Assembly: GCA_001650955.1 (NCBI GenBank)
Contig: LXYP01000028.1
Coordinates: forward strand, 62,001 to 126,000
DNA: 64,000 nt
Direction: 5' to 3'
Origin: Sphingomonadales bacterium EhC05
GTDB taxonomy: Bacteria > Pseudomonadota > Alphaproteobacteria > Sphingomonadales > Sphingomonadaceae
Shown here: in pieces, positions 34,978-43,060 of the stretch
Position numbering within the stretch: position 1 is the first letter of the stretch
Layout: each line of letters begins with the position of its first letter
Notes under the pieces: model-generated
The model's input: only the letters and a program-made list of their open reading frames with translations
Databases searched by the model: none
Told to the model about the DNA's origin: nothing
Position numbers and translations under genes: made by a program

Positions 34978-37479
34978 GTGGCAGACCATGACCTGCCTCA
35001 CATTGATATCTCCGCATTGGTTCGGCGCGGAGAATATAAATCACCGGGTAATAATGGCCGCGTGAATCCTCTTCAGCGGATCCGTGCAGATCATGGAAGG
35101 CGGATGGCGGAAGAGCTGCGAACTGCATTCGACCAAGCTGATCAGACACAATCTGCATTGGTGGAAGAAATCCCTGACCTGGAGGGTTCCGGGGGTATAT
35201 ATCTTGAGGTCGAATTGAACCGGCTAACCGGCGCAGAGATAATTGAACGAAAGACGGAAAATACAAGACAAAGTGCTGAAAAGGTTTCGGAAGACGGCAC
35301 ACGGACCATTGCTCTTTTCGTTCCCGATGACGCGCGCGATGTACTTGAGAATATTATATCCGATTATACCGAAGGCGAGATAACCTCTAAAAGCGGCTCC
35401 CCACCCCTCGCCGGTCGTGTGGAACCCATTGAGCATATTCGTGAGGCCCGCCTGAGGACCTTTTGGCGTGATGATCAAGACGCACTACCCACCGAACCGC
35501 AGGAACAAATTTGGTGGGCGCTTTGGTGTTTTCCTGACAGTTTGGAAAAGGTTGTCGCCACTGCAGGCACGCTCGGTCTCCAGCTAGGTACAAACGACAC
35601 GTTTTTGCACTTTCCCGAAATAATTGTCGTCCCCGCTTATGGCCGAGTGAGCTCGATTGAACTTCTGCTATTTGCGACTGGCGGTATTGCTGAACTGCGC
35701 AGAGCAACCGACAATCCTTTGGTGTTCACACAAGACCTAAAGGACGATATCCCGGCGTTTATAGATGACTTAGCTGAAAGAGTTACATGGCCCCAAGCCG
35801 ATGCTCCTGCTGTTTGTCTGCTTGATACCGGTGTGAACAGGGCCCATCCCTTGATTGAACCGGCCCTTTCAATCGATGATTTAATGTCGGTAAACGAGGC
35901 ATGGGGCGGCGACGATCATGATGGCGGTCCCGGGCATGGAACCGGAATGGCTGGACTATCCCTACACGGCGACTTGGTTGCGCCGCTCGCTGATCAATCT
36001 AATCATATTCTCGCCCACAGAGTGGAATCGGTAAAAATATTACCGCCAAATGGGTTTCCTCCAAATGAGCCTCATTCTTACGGGCCAATTACATTGAGCG
36101 CTATTGCCAAAGCCGAGATACAAAACCCATTGAGAGACCGTGTTTTCTGTATGGCGGTGACTAATGAAAACCGTTCCGGTGCTGAAAATAGCGCGTGGAG
36201 TGCATCAATTGATCAAGCTGCAGCGGGAGCGGAGCTGCAAGATCCCGATAACCTGTCACCCAAACGGTTGATTGTCGTTGCTGCTGGCAACATTCCCGAC
36301 AATAGCAACGCGGCGGCCATATCTGATCATGACGCGTTCCCGATGCAAGATCCTTCGCAGGCTTGGAACGCTCTTGCGATTGGCGGTTTTACACAAAAAA
36401 CCGCTATTGCTGAGCAGGGTTACGAAGATTGGACTCCGTCTGCTGCCGTAGGAGAGGCAAGTCCATATAGCCGCAACTCGATATTGTGGAATTCCAGTAA
36501 GTCAGCTTTCAAACCCGATCTGGTGTTTGAAACTGGCAATCGCGCAATTAGCCCATCGGGCCAAGAAGCGGTTGCGGGATTGGATTCAATATCACTTCTT
36601 ACAACGTCTAAAGAGGTGGATACTAACCCACTGACGGGTTTTTGGGCGACAAGCGCGGCGACCGCACAAGCAGCGAGAATGGCGGCGCAAATTAGTGCCG
36701 ATCATCCAGATTATTGGCCAGAGACCGTTCGCGCGTTGATGGTTCACAGCGCCCGCTGGACCCCGCCGATGCTTGAAGCCATTGATTTAGGTACAAGCAG
36801 GCGGGACAAGGCAGATAGCATACGGAGATTTGGATACGGCGTGCCCAATATAGTTCGCGCATCCGCATCAGCTGCAGATGATCTTGCCTTGGTAGCGCAA
36901 AATACGATCCAGCCATTTAGAAAAGATAAGGGTATCAGATTTAACGAGGCGCACATTTACGAGCTCCCATGGCCGCGAGAAGTTTTGGAAGAGCTGGGTA
37001 ATACGGCGGTTAAGCTCAAAGTTACTTTGTCCTATTTCATCGAACCAAATCCCAGTTTTGGTAGTGTGATTGACCCTGCCCGTTATCAATCATTCGGCCT
37101 CCGGTTTGACCTAAAGCGATCGCGTGAATCTTCGGCGGACTTCCATCGCAGAAACAATGCAGCGACGCAGGTTCCTGGCGGTGCAGCCGCGAGCACACCC
37201 GATAGCGGATGGCTTTTTGGAAAACAGCAAATATCCGCCGGATCGCTTCATTCCGATATATGGGAAGGGGTTGCCGTGGAATTGGCTGCGCGAAACCAAA
37301 TATACATACGTCCAATTAATGGATGGTGGCGAGAGAGAAAAGGATTGAAGCGGTTTGACGATAAGGCGCGCTATGCCTTGATTGTGAGCCTTGAAACACC
37401 GGACGTGGAGATTGATCTCTACACACCGATTGAAGCAATGGTTCCAACATTAATTCCGGTCGGCATGGAGATCAGATAG
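34978..37479 (+). CDS. ietS: IetS-like subtilisin-family serine protease (toxin/effector)
   Basis: 833 residues without an evident signal peptide, so cytoplasmic. The subtilase triad is visible: Asp283 (CLLDTGVNRAHPL), His320 (GPGHGTGMAGL) and Ser559 (WATSAATAQAARMAA), with the oxyanion Asn in VVAAGNIPDN. The N-terminal 270 residues and a C-terminal beta-rich region of about 200 are outside the protease core, and such modules probably hold target or partner recognition. It starts 3 bases after ietA. In ietAS systems this protease is toxic unless held in check by the ATPase. Confidence 0.85.
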   Translation: MADHDLPHIDISALVRRGEYKSPGNNGRVNPLQRIRADHGRRMAEELRTAFDQADQTQSALVEEIPDLEGSGGIYLEVELNRLTGAEIIERKTENTRQSAEKVSEDGTRTIALFVPDDARDVLENIISDYTEGEITSKSGSPPLAGRVEPIEHIREARLRTFWRDDQDALPTEPQEQIWWALWCFPDSLEKVVATAGTLGLQLGTNDTFLHFPEIIVVPAYGRVSSIELLLFATGGIAELRRATDNPLVFTQDLKDDIPAFIDDLAERVTWPQADAPAVCLLDTGVNRAHPLIEPALSIDDLMSVNEAWGGDDHDGGPGHGTGMAGLSLHGDLVAPLADQSNHILAHRVESVKILPPNGFPPNEPHSYGPITLSAIAKAEIQNPLRDRVFCMAVTNENRSGAENSAWSASIDQAAAGAELQDPDNLSPKRLIVVAAGNIPDNSNAAAISDHDAFPMQDPSQAWNALAIGGFTQKTAIAEQGYEDWTPSAAVGEASPYSRNSILWNSSKSAFKPDLVFETGNRAISPSGQEAVAGLDSISLLTTSKEVDTNPLTGFWATSAATAQAARMAAQISADHPDYWPETVRALMVHSARWTPPMLEAIDLGTSRRDKADSIRRFGYGVPNIVRASASAADDLALVAQNTIQPFRKDKGIRFNEAHIYELPWPREVLEELGNTAVKLKVTLSYFIEPNPSFGSVIDPARYQSFGLRFDLKRSRESSADFHRRNNAATQVPGGAAASTPDSGWLFGKQQISAGSLHSDIWEGVAVELAARNQIYIRPINGWWRERKGLKRFDDKARYALIVSLETPDVEIDLYTPIEAMVPTLIPVGMEIR

Positions 37480-37496
37480 CTCAACAATCAGAGCTA
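37477..37496 (+). terminator. Weak hairpin at the ietS stop
   Basis: TAGCTC and GAGCTA form a six-base stem across an eight-base loop. The stem begins with the ietS stop codon and is followed by the A/T-rich stretch TTTATGATTTTT. It is a plausible but weak terminator. Confidence 0.3.
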
Positions 37497-37730
37497 TTTA
37501 TGATTTTTCATTTTAGCTTCTTTCCATTTTTGTACCTTATCAAGCCGCCCTGTTACATACTCAACCAATACCTCAATTTGCTCAATTGCTTCGAACAGGT
37601 TCTCTCGTGAAATTTCCACGACAGGCGCACCGATTATAGATTTACCATTCCTTAGATATTCAAGTTCCTGCTTGTTTGCGAAAAATGGTAGCGGATGTTT
37701 TTTGGTTGTACTCGTGTCATGTTGGAGCAA
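37494..37730 (-). pseudogene. Possible truncated hypothetical gene abutting an IS remnant
   Basis: Up to 78 residues. The part ELEYLRNGKSIIGAPVVEIS through LVEYVTGRLDKVQKWKEAK reads like an alpha-helical protein. There is no ATG; the first possible start is a TTG at 37730, exactly where IS481-type transposase sequence begins on the other strand. The N terminus may therefore be lost to the insertion. Confidence 0.35.
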
Positions 37731-37734
37731 GAAA

Positions 37735-37966
37735 GACGAGAGGTTTCCGCCATGCTTATATCAAACGCGGTACGCCTCAACTCAATGGCAAAGTTGAACG
37801 ATCACATCGATCTGACCAACAAGAGTTTTACCAGCTGCTAAGCTACAAAGGTGACGCCGATCTGGTGGCAAAACTCGATGAATGGGAGCGCTTCTACAAC
37901 TTCCACAGACCGCATGGCGCCTTCAAAGGAAATACACCTTACGAAGCGCTCAGAGATAAGCTATAA
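37735..37966 (+). mobile_element. IS481-type transposase remnant (3' end)
   Basis: About 75 codons match the end of an IS481/IS3-group DDE transposase: HAYIKRGTPQLNGKVERSHR (with the catalytic Glu), EFYQLLSYKGDADL, EWERFYNFHRPHGAFKGNTPYEALRDKL. The rest of the transposase (HTH, first two Asp) is absent, so it is inactive. It sits between ietAS and the trypsin-like gene and marks past insertion. The right end of the element may extend a little past 37966. Confidence 0.8.
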
Positions 37967-38130
37967 TCACTGCCAGCGAATGTCTCGCCAGTCACCCTAT
38001 GTTACATTGCGGGGTGCCGAGCTTGATTTAGGTATAGCGGATTGCGAGATCTTCGACATGGCCATTCCCTTGGTCTGAAACTCGTGACCGTTATCCGTTC
38101 TGATTTCATGAATGCGGATCTTTGGAATGC

Positions 38131-39066
38131 TCATAACTCGATCCAATCTCCGGTTTTCGGAGAACAGGAAACAACTCGCATTGTCATCTCATGCTCCGAA
38201 GCAAATGCCTCTGCTTCATCTCGATCTTGCCCGATGAAACGGACATTATCTTTCTCATCGATCGCGGCAAAAGCCCGATAACGACGCGAAGCAAATGGAT
38301 CGATTGATCGGAAGGTTCGCTCACTCACATTCCAACCAGCAAAATGTGTGGCAGTAGAATCGGCCTCACCCAACCATCCTCGCGAGATTACGCCAATCAC
38401 ATTGCCAGCGGCGTTCAAAACGGGACCGCCGCTCATTCCGCTAGGCCATTCTGCGGCTACGCGAAAACGGGGCCAAGGCATTGTGGACGCCGGATCAGCC
38501 GGAATAACTTCCACTACTTCTCCGGCGCATTCATACAGATACTGCGAAAACGGTCTGTCGTCGCCAGCACCGTCCTTCGCAACGTCTAACCCCGGAAACC
38601 CGAATCCTGTGACGATATCGCCTGTCACGGGTGGTTCATCGCGAAGCGCCATTGGCAAACAGGGCATCGGTGAGCGCTCGTGAGATCTGGATATAGTGAG
38701 GCAAGCTAGCTCTGTCAGGTTTCTTATTATCGAAGCCTCATGGATTAGCGCCGGTGTTTGATGGCCGCATTCAGCATAGAATCCCGATAATGGACGCCAA
38801 GCCTCCTTTGGAAGTGGAGCTCGACCAAGAGCTATTCCCTCAAGCTCTAAAGCCGCCATCCGAACATTATCTTTTAATTGCAGTTGACCATTTTTTGATA
38901 AGCTGAGCATATCTTCAATGACATGAAACGCGGTTGCGCAATTGCCCCAGGGGTCAATCCTAAATGTAGTGCCCAAGCCGAACGGGCGACCATCGGGCGC
39001 CTCAGGATCAAACTTGAAAATAGGTAAAATCATGGCCCTTTGGCGGGGATCTTGGTTGAGGATCAT
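38131..39066 (-). CDS. Trypsin-like serine protease domain protein
   Basis: 311 residues without a clear signal peptide. It has the two chymotrypsin-fold signatures NCATAFHV (His48) and SGMSGGPVLN (Ser212), plus GDIVTGFGFPG before the serine. The usual catalytic Asp block (D-I/L-A-L) appears as TELACLTIS, with Glu119 at that place. It may use Glu or another residue, or be inactive. ATG 39033 is an alternative start. Stand-alone cytosolic trypsin-like proteins are frequent in bacterial defence loci, which fits the neighbours, but no partner gene is adjacent. Confidence 0.65.
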   Translation of the reverse strand: MILNQDPRQRAMILPIFKFDPEAPDGRPFGLGTTFRIDPWGNCATAFHVIEDMLSLSKNGQLQLKDNVRMAALELEGIALGRAPLPKEAWRPLSGFYAECGHQTPALIHEASIIRNLTELACLTISRSHERSPMPCLPMALRDEPPVTGDIVTGFGFPGLDVAKDGAGDDRPFSQYLYECAGEVVEVIPADPASTMPWPRFRVAAEWPSGMSGGPVLNAAGNVIGVISRGWLGEADSTATHFAGWNVSERTFRSIDPFASRRYRAFAAIDEKDNVRFIGQDRDEAEAFASEHEMTMRVVSCSPKTGDWIEL

Positions 39067-39151
39067 TCTCTTTTCAATTCGTCGTTTCGCGCCGGCCTCC
39101 GAATGAGATCAAAATATCGCTCTCAAAAAGACTTCCAAGCGGAAAGCGATA

Positions 39152-39463
39152 CTACAAACGATCCTTTACATGGTGGAGCATATCCATTGATCCGTGCAAT
39201 ATAGCTAAAATGATGGAGCGATCATCGGGCATAAAGAAGATATAATGCTCTTGGCAACGCATAACTTCCACTCCCAACGGTAACCCTTCTGTTGCTTTTG
39301 AACGGACTCCACAGTCCCCAATTTTCTCGCAACACGCTACTAGATTGTCAAAATAGGAATCGGCTTTTTTGATTCCCCAGCGATCAAAACTGTATCGCCA
39401 GATTTCGGCTAAATCCTCTTCGACCGCTAATGTAAGATCGACATTTTGGCCCTTGAAACTCAA
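39152..39463 (-). CDS. ParE/RelE-family toxin
   Basis: 103 residues. The pattern AEEDLAEIW-like opening (VEEDLAEIWRYSFDRWG), the central KATEGLPLGVEVMRCQEHYIFF and the ending ILAILHGSMDMLHHVKDRL are typical of ParE. It overlaps the antitoxin gene by four bases (ATGA). ParE toxins poison DNA gyrase, while RelE cuts mRNA; the ending favours ParE. Confidence 0.85.
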   Translation of the reverse strand: MSFKGQNVDLTLAVEEDLAEIWRYSFDRWGIKKADSYFDNLVACCEKIGDCGVRSKATEGLPLGVEVMRCQEHYIFFMPDDRSIILAILHGSMDMLHHVKDRL

Positions 39464-39720
39464 AGGTCGACACGCTTCTTTGCTTTGTCTCGGATCTCAT
39501 CAAATGAAAGAGTCGAGAAATCCCCAGAGGCGGCCTGGTCCATCCTCGTTTCCAAAAACGCACAAAGTTTCGCGAACGTTTCTTGTGTGTCAGCTTTAGA
39601 GGAAATTTCTGGAAGAGTGCGATCAAGTACATAATCCTTGATGCTAAGACCGCTCAGAGCTGCAATAGCCTTCAATTTTCGATGTTCGTCGTCGGTTATT
39701 TCGATGGAAAGTCTTGCCAT
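39460..39720 (-). CDS. ParD-like antitoxin
   Basis: 86 residues with an N-terminal ribbon-helix-helix-like segment (MARLSIEITDDEHRKLKAIAALSGLSIKDYV) and an acidic, flexible C terminus (SFDEIRDKAKKRVDL). It precedes the toxin in the usual antitoxin-first order and would repress its own promoter just to the right. Together they likely stabilise the element. Confidence 0.8.
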   Translation of the reverse strand: MARLSIEITDDEHRKLKAIAALSGLSIKDYVLDRTLPEISSKADTQETFAKLCAFLETRMDQAASGDFSTLSFDEIRDKAKKRVDL

Positions 39721-39898
39721 TTTTCTCGGGTATCACAAGAATTGTAACAAAACAACATTTATACAAAAACATCAAGATTGTTATTTTAGAACGTAACATT
39801 GCCCGTCGTCAAGCAATCCAACCTTTCAGGCTGGTTGCGTCTTTTGTCATCTGGATCCAGTTCACGAAGTGGGTCCGCTTTCAGATAATGTTTCGGTT

Positions 39899-40177
39899 TT
39901 AACGGTTGAAACGGTAGGCCACGCCTATCCTCTTCTTTGCAGTCGAGCGGCGGCGTAGCAAAGCGTCTACAAATTTGCTCGCTGCCTTATTGTCGCCAAA
40001 AGATCGTCTTCTCCCCTGCCCCTTGGTGCCTCTGCGGCCCCAATGATAATCAACCACTACCGCGCCGAAAAGGTCAATCGCTGCATATATCTCATATTCG
40101 CGCTCTATGTTCCGACTGATATCAATTGCAGCGAGACACATATGTCTGTCAATTGATACACTGTGATGTTGGCTCAT
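39899..40177 (-). CDS. WGR-domain protein
   Basis: 92 residues made up almost entirely of a WGR domain: NIEREYEIYAAIDLFGAVVVDYHWGRRGTK with the diagnostic Trp-Gly-Arg, then RSFGDNKAASKFVDALLRRR. WGR modules are found in PARPs and in short bacterial proteins and probably bind nucleic acid. The gene is alone on its strand. An inverted repeat shared with the tra promoter region lies about 150 bases upstream. Confidence 0.75.
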   Translation of the reverse strand: MSQHHSVSIDRHMCLAAIDISRNIEREYEIYAAIDLFGAVVVDYHWGRRGTKGQGRRRSFGDNKAASKFVDALLRRRSTAKKRIGVAYRFNR

Positions 40178-40326
40178 AGTAAAGGATTACATCAATGGGT
40201 ACCGGCTATTCCAACGGATATTTCGAATCAATAATCTGGTGGTGATTCAGTCAATCGATAATTAGACCTGCGCTTAAAAGATAACCACTAGCATCAAAAC
40301 GGCGCTGTTTAGCATTTCCTCTTGGT

Positions 40327-40357
40327 AGTAAACCGACCAGATTACAGCTGGTTGGTT
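40327..40357. repeat. Dyad containing an 18-base repeat also found upstream of traA
   Basis: The 18 bases AGTAAACCGACCAGATTA (40327-40344) occur identically at 63596-63613. Here the segment also forms an inverted repeat, AACCGACCAG-ATTACAG-CTGGTTGGTT (40331-40357), with 9 of 10 arm positions matched. It may be an operator used both here (upstream of the WGR gene) and at the tra promoter. Confidence 0.55.
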
Positions 40358-40530
40358 ATTTGATTTTCTCGATCATCCCCCATCTGCCTAGTTAAAGATT
40401 ACGGAGGTATCGGTCATTTTCTGATAAGTACCCAAAAGCAAATACCAATGATAAAATTAGCAACTGTATCGCTAACGCGCTGTATCGGTCCGACCAATCG
40501 TGAACAGATCAACCCGCAGGAGAGATACAG

Positions 40531-40635
40531 TTGCTAGATAACTGGATTGAGGATATAGAGTCACATCAGTCCAGAATCGGCAAAATAAACTCAGCAATTA
40601 CTACCGCCGCGATCATGATCGCCTCCATTTTTTAA
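40531..40635 (+). CDS. Possible 34-residue peptide
   Basis: A TTG start with AGGAGAG (40518-40524) 6 bases upstream opens a short frame reading MLDNWIEDIESHQ and ending in a hydrophobic tail (ITTAAIMIASIF). Amphipathic, with no family recognised. The strong ribosome binding site is the main support. Confidence 0.3.
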   Translation: MLDNWIEDIESHQSRIGKINSAITTAAIMIASIF

Positions 40636-40817
40636 AGGTGCTTTTTCAATTTTCCGGCTTCATGCGCGCGCGGACTGTTCCAGCTTTCCCCTCATAACTA
40701 AGATCAAATTCGGCGCTGCTGCAATCGGCTCACCCAATGACCGTGCTTCTTTCCCCATGAACGCTATGGTCAGAATATTTTTCTGAGTGCTGCGCAAAAT
40801 CAAACGTCGCTGCAGGA

Positions 40818-41102
40818 TTATAAGACGGTTTTTTCAGCGACAGTTCGAAGATGCATATCGCCTCGAACTTTCCTATGTGCTTCGCTATATGCTCGATCAT
40901 ATATGGCAAGGGCATCGCGCCAGAAATCTGCCATCTCTGTAGCACCAAAGGAATCCAAAGCATGAATATGAGCTGTAATGAAGTCCGGTGTACCTAGCCC
41001 ATGCCGCTCAATAAAGCCCAGCATGTTGCGGACAAAGGCGGCTTCCTCCTCCGGGTCCATTGTAGGTTTCTCAAATGAATTGTCACCCGTCTTGTTAGTC
41101 AC
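40818..41102 (-). CDS. Hypothetical protein, 94 residues
   Basis: An acidic, alpha-helical protein without signal or membrane segment; it contains EEEAAFVRNMLGFIERHGLGTPDFI and a central FWRDALAIYDRAYSEAHRKV. Codon structure and composition look like a real gene, but no family is recognised. It lies downstream of the tra cluster on the same strand, 234 bases beyond the transglycosylase gene. Confidence 0.55.
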   Translation of the reverse strand: MTNKTGDNSFEKPTMDPEEEAAFVRNMLGFIERHGLGTPDFITAHIHALDSFGATEMADFWRDALAIYDRAYSEAHRKVRGDMHLRTVAEKTVL

Positions 41103-41336
41103 GCGTCTTCCAGTCTCTCCTGACCAACAGGAATGATAAGCGGCGCTTAGTTCCGTGGTTTTGTGTTCATTCTCATTATTTTATTAAAACGCGATGAATC
41201 TTTCCATCGGAGTTGCTGACCTCTCTATTGAATCGGCCAGAAATCTTCATTCCCATAACCGGCAAGAATTTGCTACTGATTTGGGTAACAAGATGTAAAA
41301 AAATGTCTCGCCGTCAGGATGCTGCCGCAATCTTGC

Positions 41337-42215
41337 TCAGTTTGAACTACCCTCGTAGGCCATGAAGATCATTTGCGTTTGCCGAAAAGACATCGGCTTC
41401 TCGGCTTTGCCTAGCGAAATCGGCGCACCTGACCAGCTTCTTAGAATCTTACGCACATAGTCCTGCGTTTCGGCAATGCGGGGAACCTTCCAGCGGCGCT
41501 CGACCCGGCCTGGGCCTGCGTTGTAAGCAGCCAAAGCCAGATCATAACGGCCAAAGCGATCAACCTGCTGCTTCAAATAGCGCGCGCCGCCTCGTAAGTT
41601 ATCGATTGATGAATGAGGATTTACTCCCAAATCCTTGGCAGTACCGGGCATGAGCTGCGCGAGACCTATAGCGCCAGCGTGCGACCGTGCCCCTGCGTGA
41701 TATCTGCTCTCTTGCATGATGACAGCATCAAACAGCCCGACCGGCAGACCAGCCTCACAAGCAATCTTGTGAACAAGAGGGTAAAGCTCGCGGCGGCGCT
41801 GCTCAGCTACTTTACTAAATCCTACACTCGGTTGATAAACAGGCAACGCACAATCAGCAGAGGTGGGACCGGCAACGGCAGGCACATAAGGGTTGGAAGA
41901 AACTGCATGAATAACAAATGGATTACCCATTGATGCTGCATTGGCCGGATTAAATTCCGAGAAGGATTGAGTCGGCGGCACATAGGCCGTGTCTGCCGAA
42001 GCACCGGTGAACTGCCGGGCCATCATTCGCGTTAAAGCATCAACGTCAATTGATCCTTCAGAATAGTCAGAAGAGATTGATTCAACAGGCGTCGGGTCGC
42101 TTGGCGCAGAAACGAAATCAAGTAATACCACGGTCCTTTTCGGCATTGCCAACGCGCTACTGGACGCCAACAGCGATACGGCAGCTAGTCCTATAAGAAT
42201 TTTGTTCTGTGCCAT
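41337..42215 (-). CDS. Lytic transglycosylase (SLT, conjugation-associated)
   Basis: 292 residues from ATG 42215, which has GGAAGGAA 6-8 bases upstream; an open frame extends to 42278 but without a site. The signal peptide is MAQNKILIGLAAVSLLASSSALA. The C-terminal SLT domain has the catalytic Glu in VIMQESRYHAGARS, then GAIGLAQLMPGTAKDLGVNP and ALAAYNAGPGRVERR. It trims peptidoglycan to let the transfer channel through the wall, the role of VirB1/P19 proteins. It is placed after traG and the DUF2726 gene. Confidence 0.88.
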   Translation of the reverse strand: MAQNKILIGLAAVSLLASSSALAMPKRTVVLLDFVSAPSDPTPVESISSDYSEGSIDVDALTRMMARQFTGASADTAYVPPTQSFSEFNPANAASMGNPFVIHAVSSNPYVPAVAGPTSADCALPVYQPSVGFSKVAEQRRRELYPLVHKIACEAGLPVGLFDAVIMQESRYHAGARSHAGAIGLAQLMPGTAKDLGVNPHSSIDNLRGGARYLKQQVDRFGRYDLALAAYNAGPGRVERRWKVPRIAETQDYVRKILRSWSGAPISLGKAEKPMSFRQTQMIFMAYEGSSN

Positions 42216-42243
42216 CTGGCGTTCCTTCCGTTTTGAAAAATTA

Positions 42244-42762
42244 TCATATGCCGAGAACCGGCTTGAGAGCAGCTGCAACCGATGCTCGGGTTGGGCTCAT
42301 CTTGGCGGTCAGGCGTATTGTAGGATAACCACCAGCAGCAGTAATTTTGTCCCGCTCCCGATCCTTTGCTTCGTTGTGTGTACGATCGTCCAACTCGACG
42401 AGAACGATAATCTTCCCGCTAGCCCTGTCCTGAAGAACAAAATCGACAACCTTCTGACCGTACCGACGGTGGGTCCAGAGCCTCTCTTTTGAGGAAAGCC
42501 CATTGGCCGGAGCAATCAATGCGCTCATTGCAACTTGGCAATGAACACGAACCTTTGGAAAAAGCTCTTCGATATAAAGGAGTGTCTGCCCCTCAACGCG
42601 AGTAACGAAATTCTTACGGCGTACCAGAAGCCGCTTTTCGAACAAACCAGCGGCATTTGTGCCGCCACCAATTCCTGCCATAACCAATTTGAACAAAACA
42701 ATACCGCCGCCAAGGATCAAAATCCATGGCAGCATACTGGCGATGCTCGAACCGACACTCAT
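42244..42762 (-). CDS. DUF2726-domain membrane-anchored protein
   Basis: 172 residues from ATG 42762; a longer TTG start at 42811-42813 lacks support. One N-terminal membrane helix (SMLPWILILGGGIVLFKLVMA) is followed by a DUF2726 domain (residues 50-165). That domain has the restriction-endonuclease-like strand pattern VDFVLQDRASGKIIVLVELDDRTH. Proteins of this domain often accompany conjugative or topoisomerase-like genes; nuclease activity is possible but unproved. It ends 28 bases before the transglycosylase start. Confidence 0.72.
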   Translation of the reverse strand: MSVGSSIASMLPWILILGGGIVLFKLVMAGIGGGTNAAGLFEKRLLVRRKNFVTRVEGQTLLYIEELFPKVRVHCQVAMSALIAPANGLSSKERLWTHRRYGQKVVDFVLQDRASGKIIVLVELDDRTHNEAKDRERDKITAAGGYPTIRLTAKMSPTRASVAAALKPVLGI

Positions 42763-42866
42763 GCCGTTATCATCCGCAATTGGCCTTGCAGGCCATTGTG
42801 GACCGCCGTGCAAGGCTCATTTGCGTTTCCGTCTAATTTGGTGTAATTTATAGACGGAGAAAAGAA

Positions 42867-43046
42867 ATGAGCCTTCCCATCAATCAAAACTCTGGCAACC
42901 CAGCGAATCCTAGCGGTCAAGTTGCTAGAAATATGCGCGACGATGTCACGAAACGTAGTGGTACTCCGACCACCAGCGACTGGATTATTACATGGTCTAT
43001 CCTGGGCATGTTTGGCGCGGGAATAATTGCGACCCTTCTGAAATAA
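42867..43046 (+). CDS. 59-residue single-helix membrane protein between traG and DUF2726
   Basis: ATG 42867 with GGAG (42856-42859) 7 bases upstream. The N-terminal half is hydrophilic (MSLPINQNSGNPANPSG), then KRSGTPTTSDW leads into one membrane helix (IITWSILGMFGAGIIATLL). It is the only plus-strand gene inside the minus-strand transfer cluster, divergent from the DUF2726 gene and convergent with traG (14-base gap). Family unknown. Confidence 0.6.
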   Translation: MSLPINQNSGNPANPSGQVARNMRDDVTKRSGTPTTSDWIITWSILGMFGAGIIATLLK

Positions 43047-43060
43047 TATTTTTAGTCTAT

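Larger units (their letters stand above)
40178..40817. other. 640-base region with repeats and a possible tiny gene
   Basis: No long gene is present. The stretch holds the 18-base repeat and dyad at 40327-40357, a second small palindrome GGTCCGACC near 40486-40494, and a 34-codon open frame at 40531. The lack of genes and the presence of dyads suggest a regulatory region or an old insertion scar. Confidence 0.4.
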
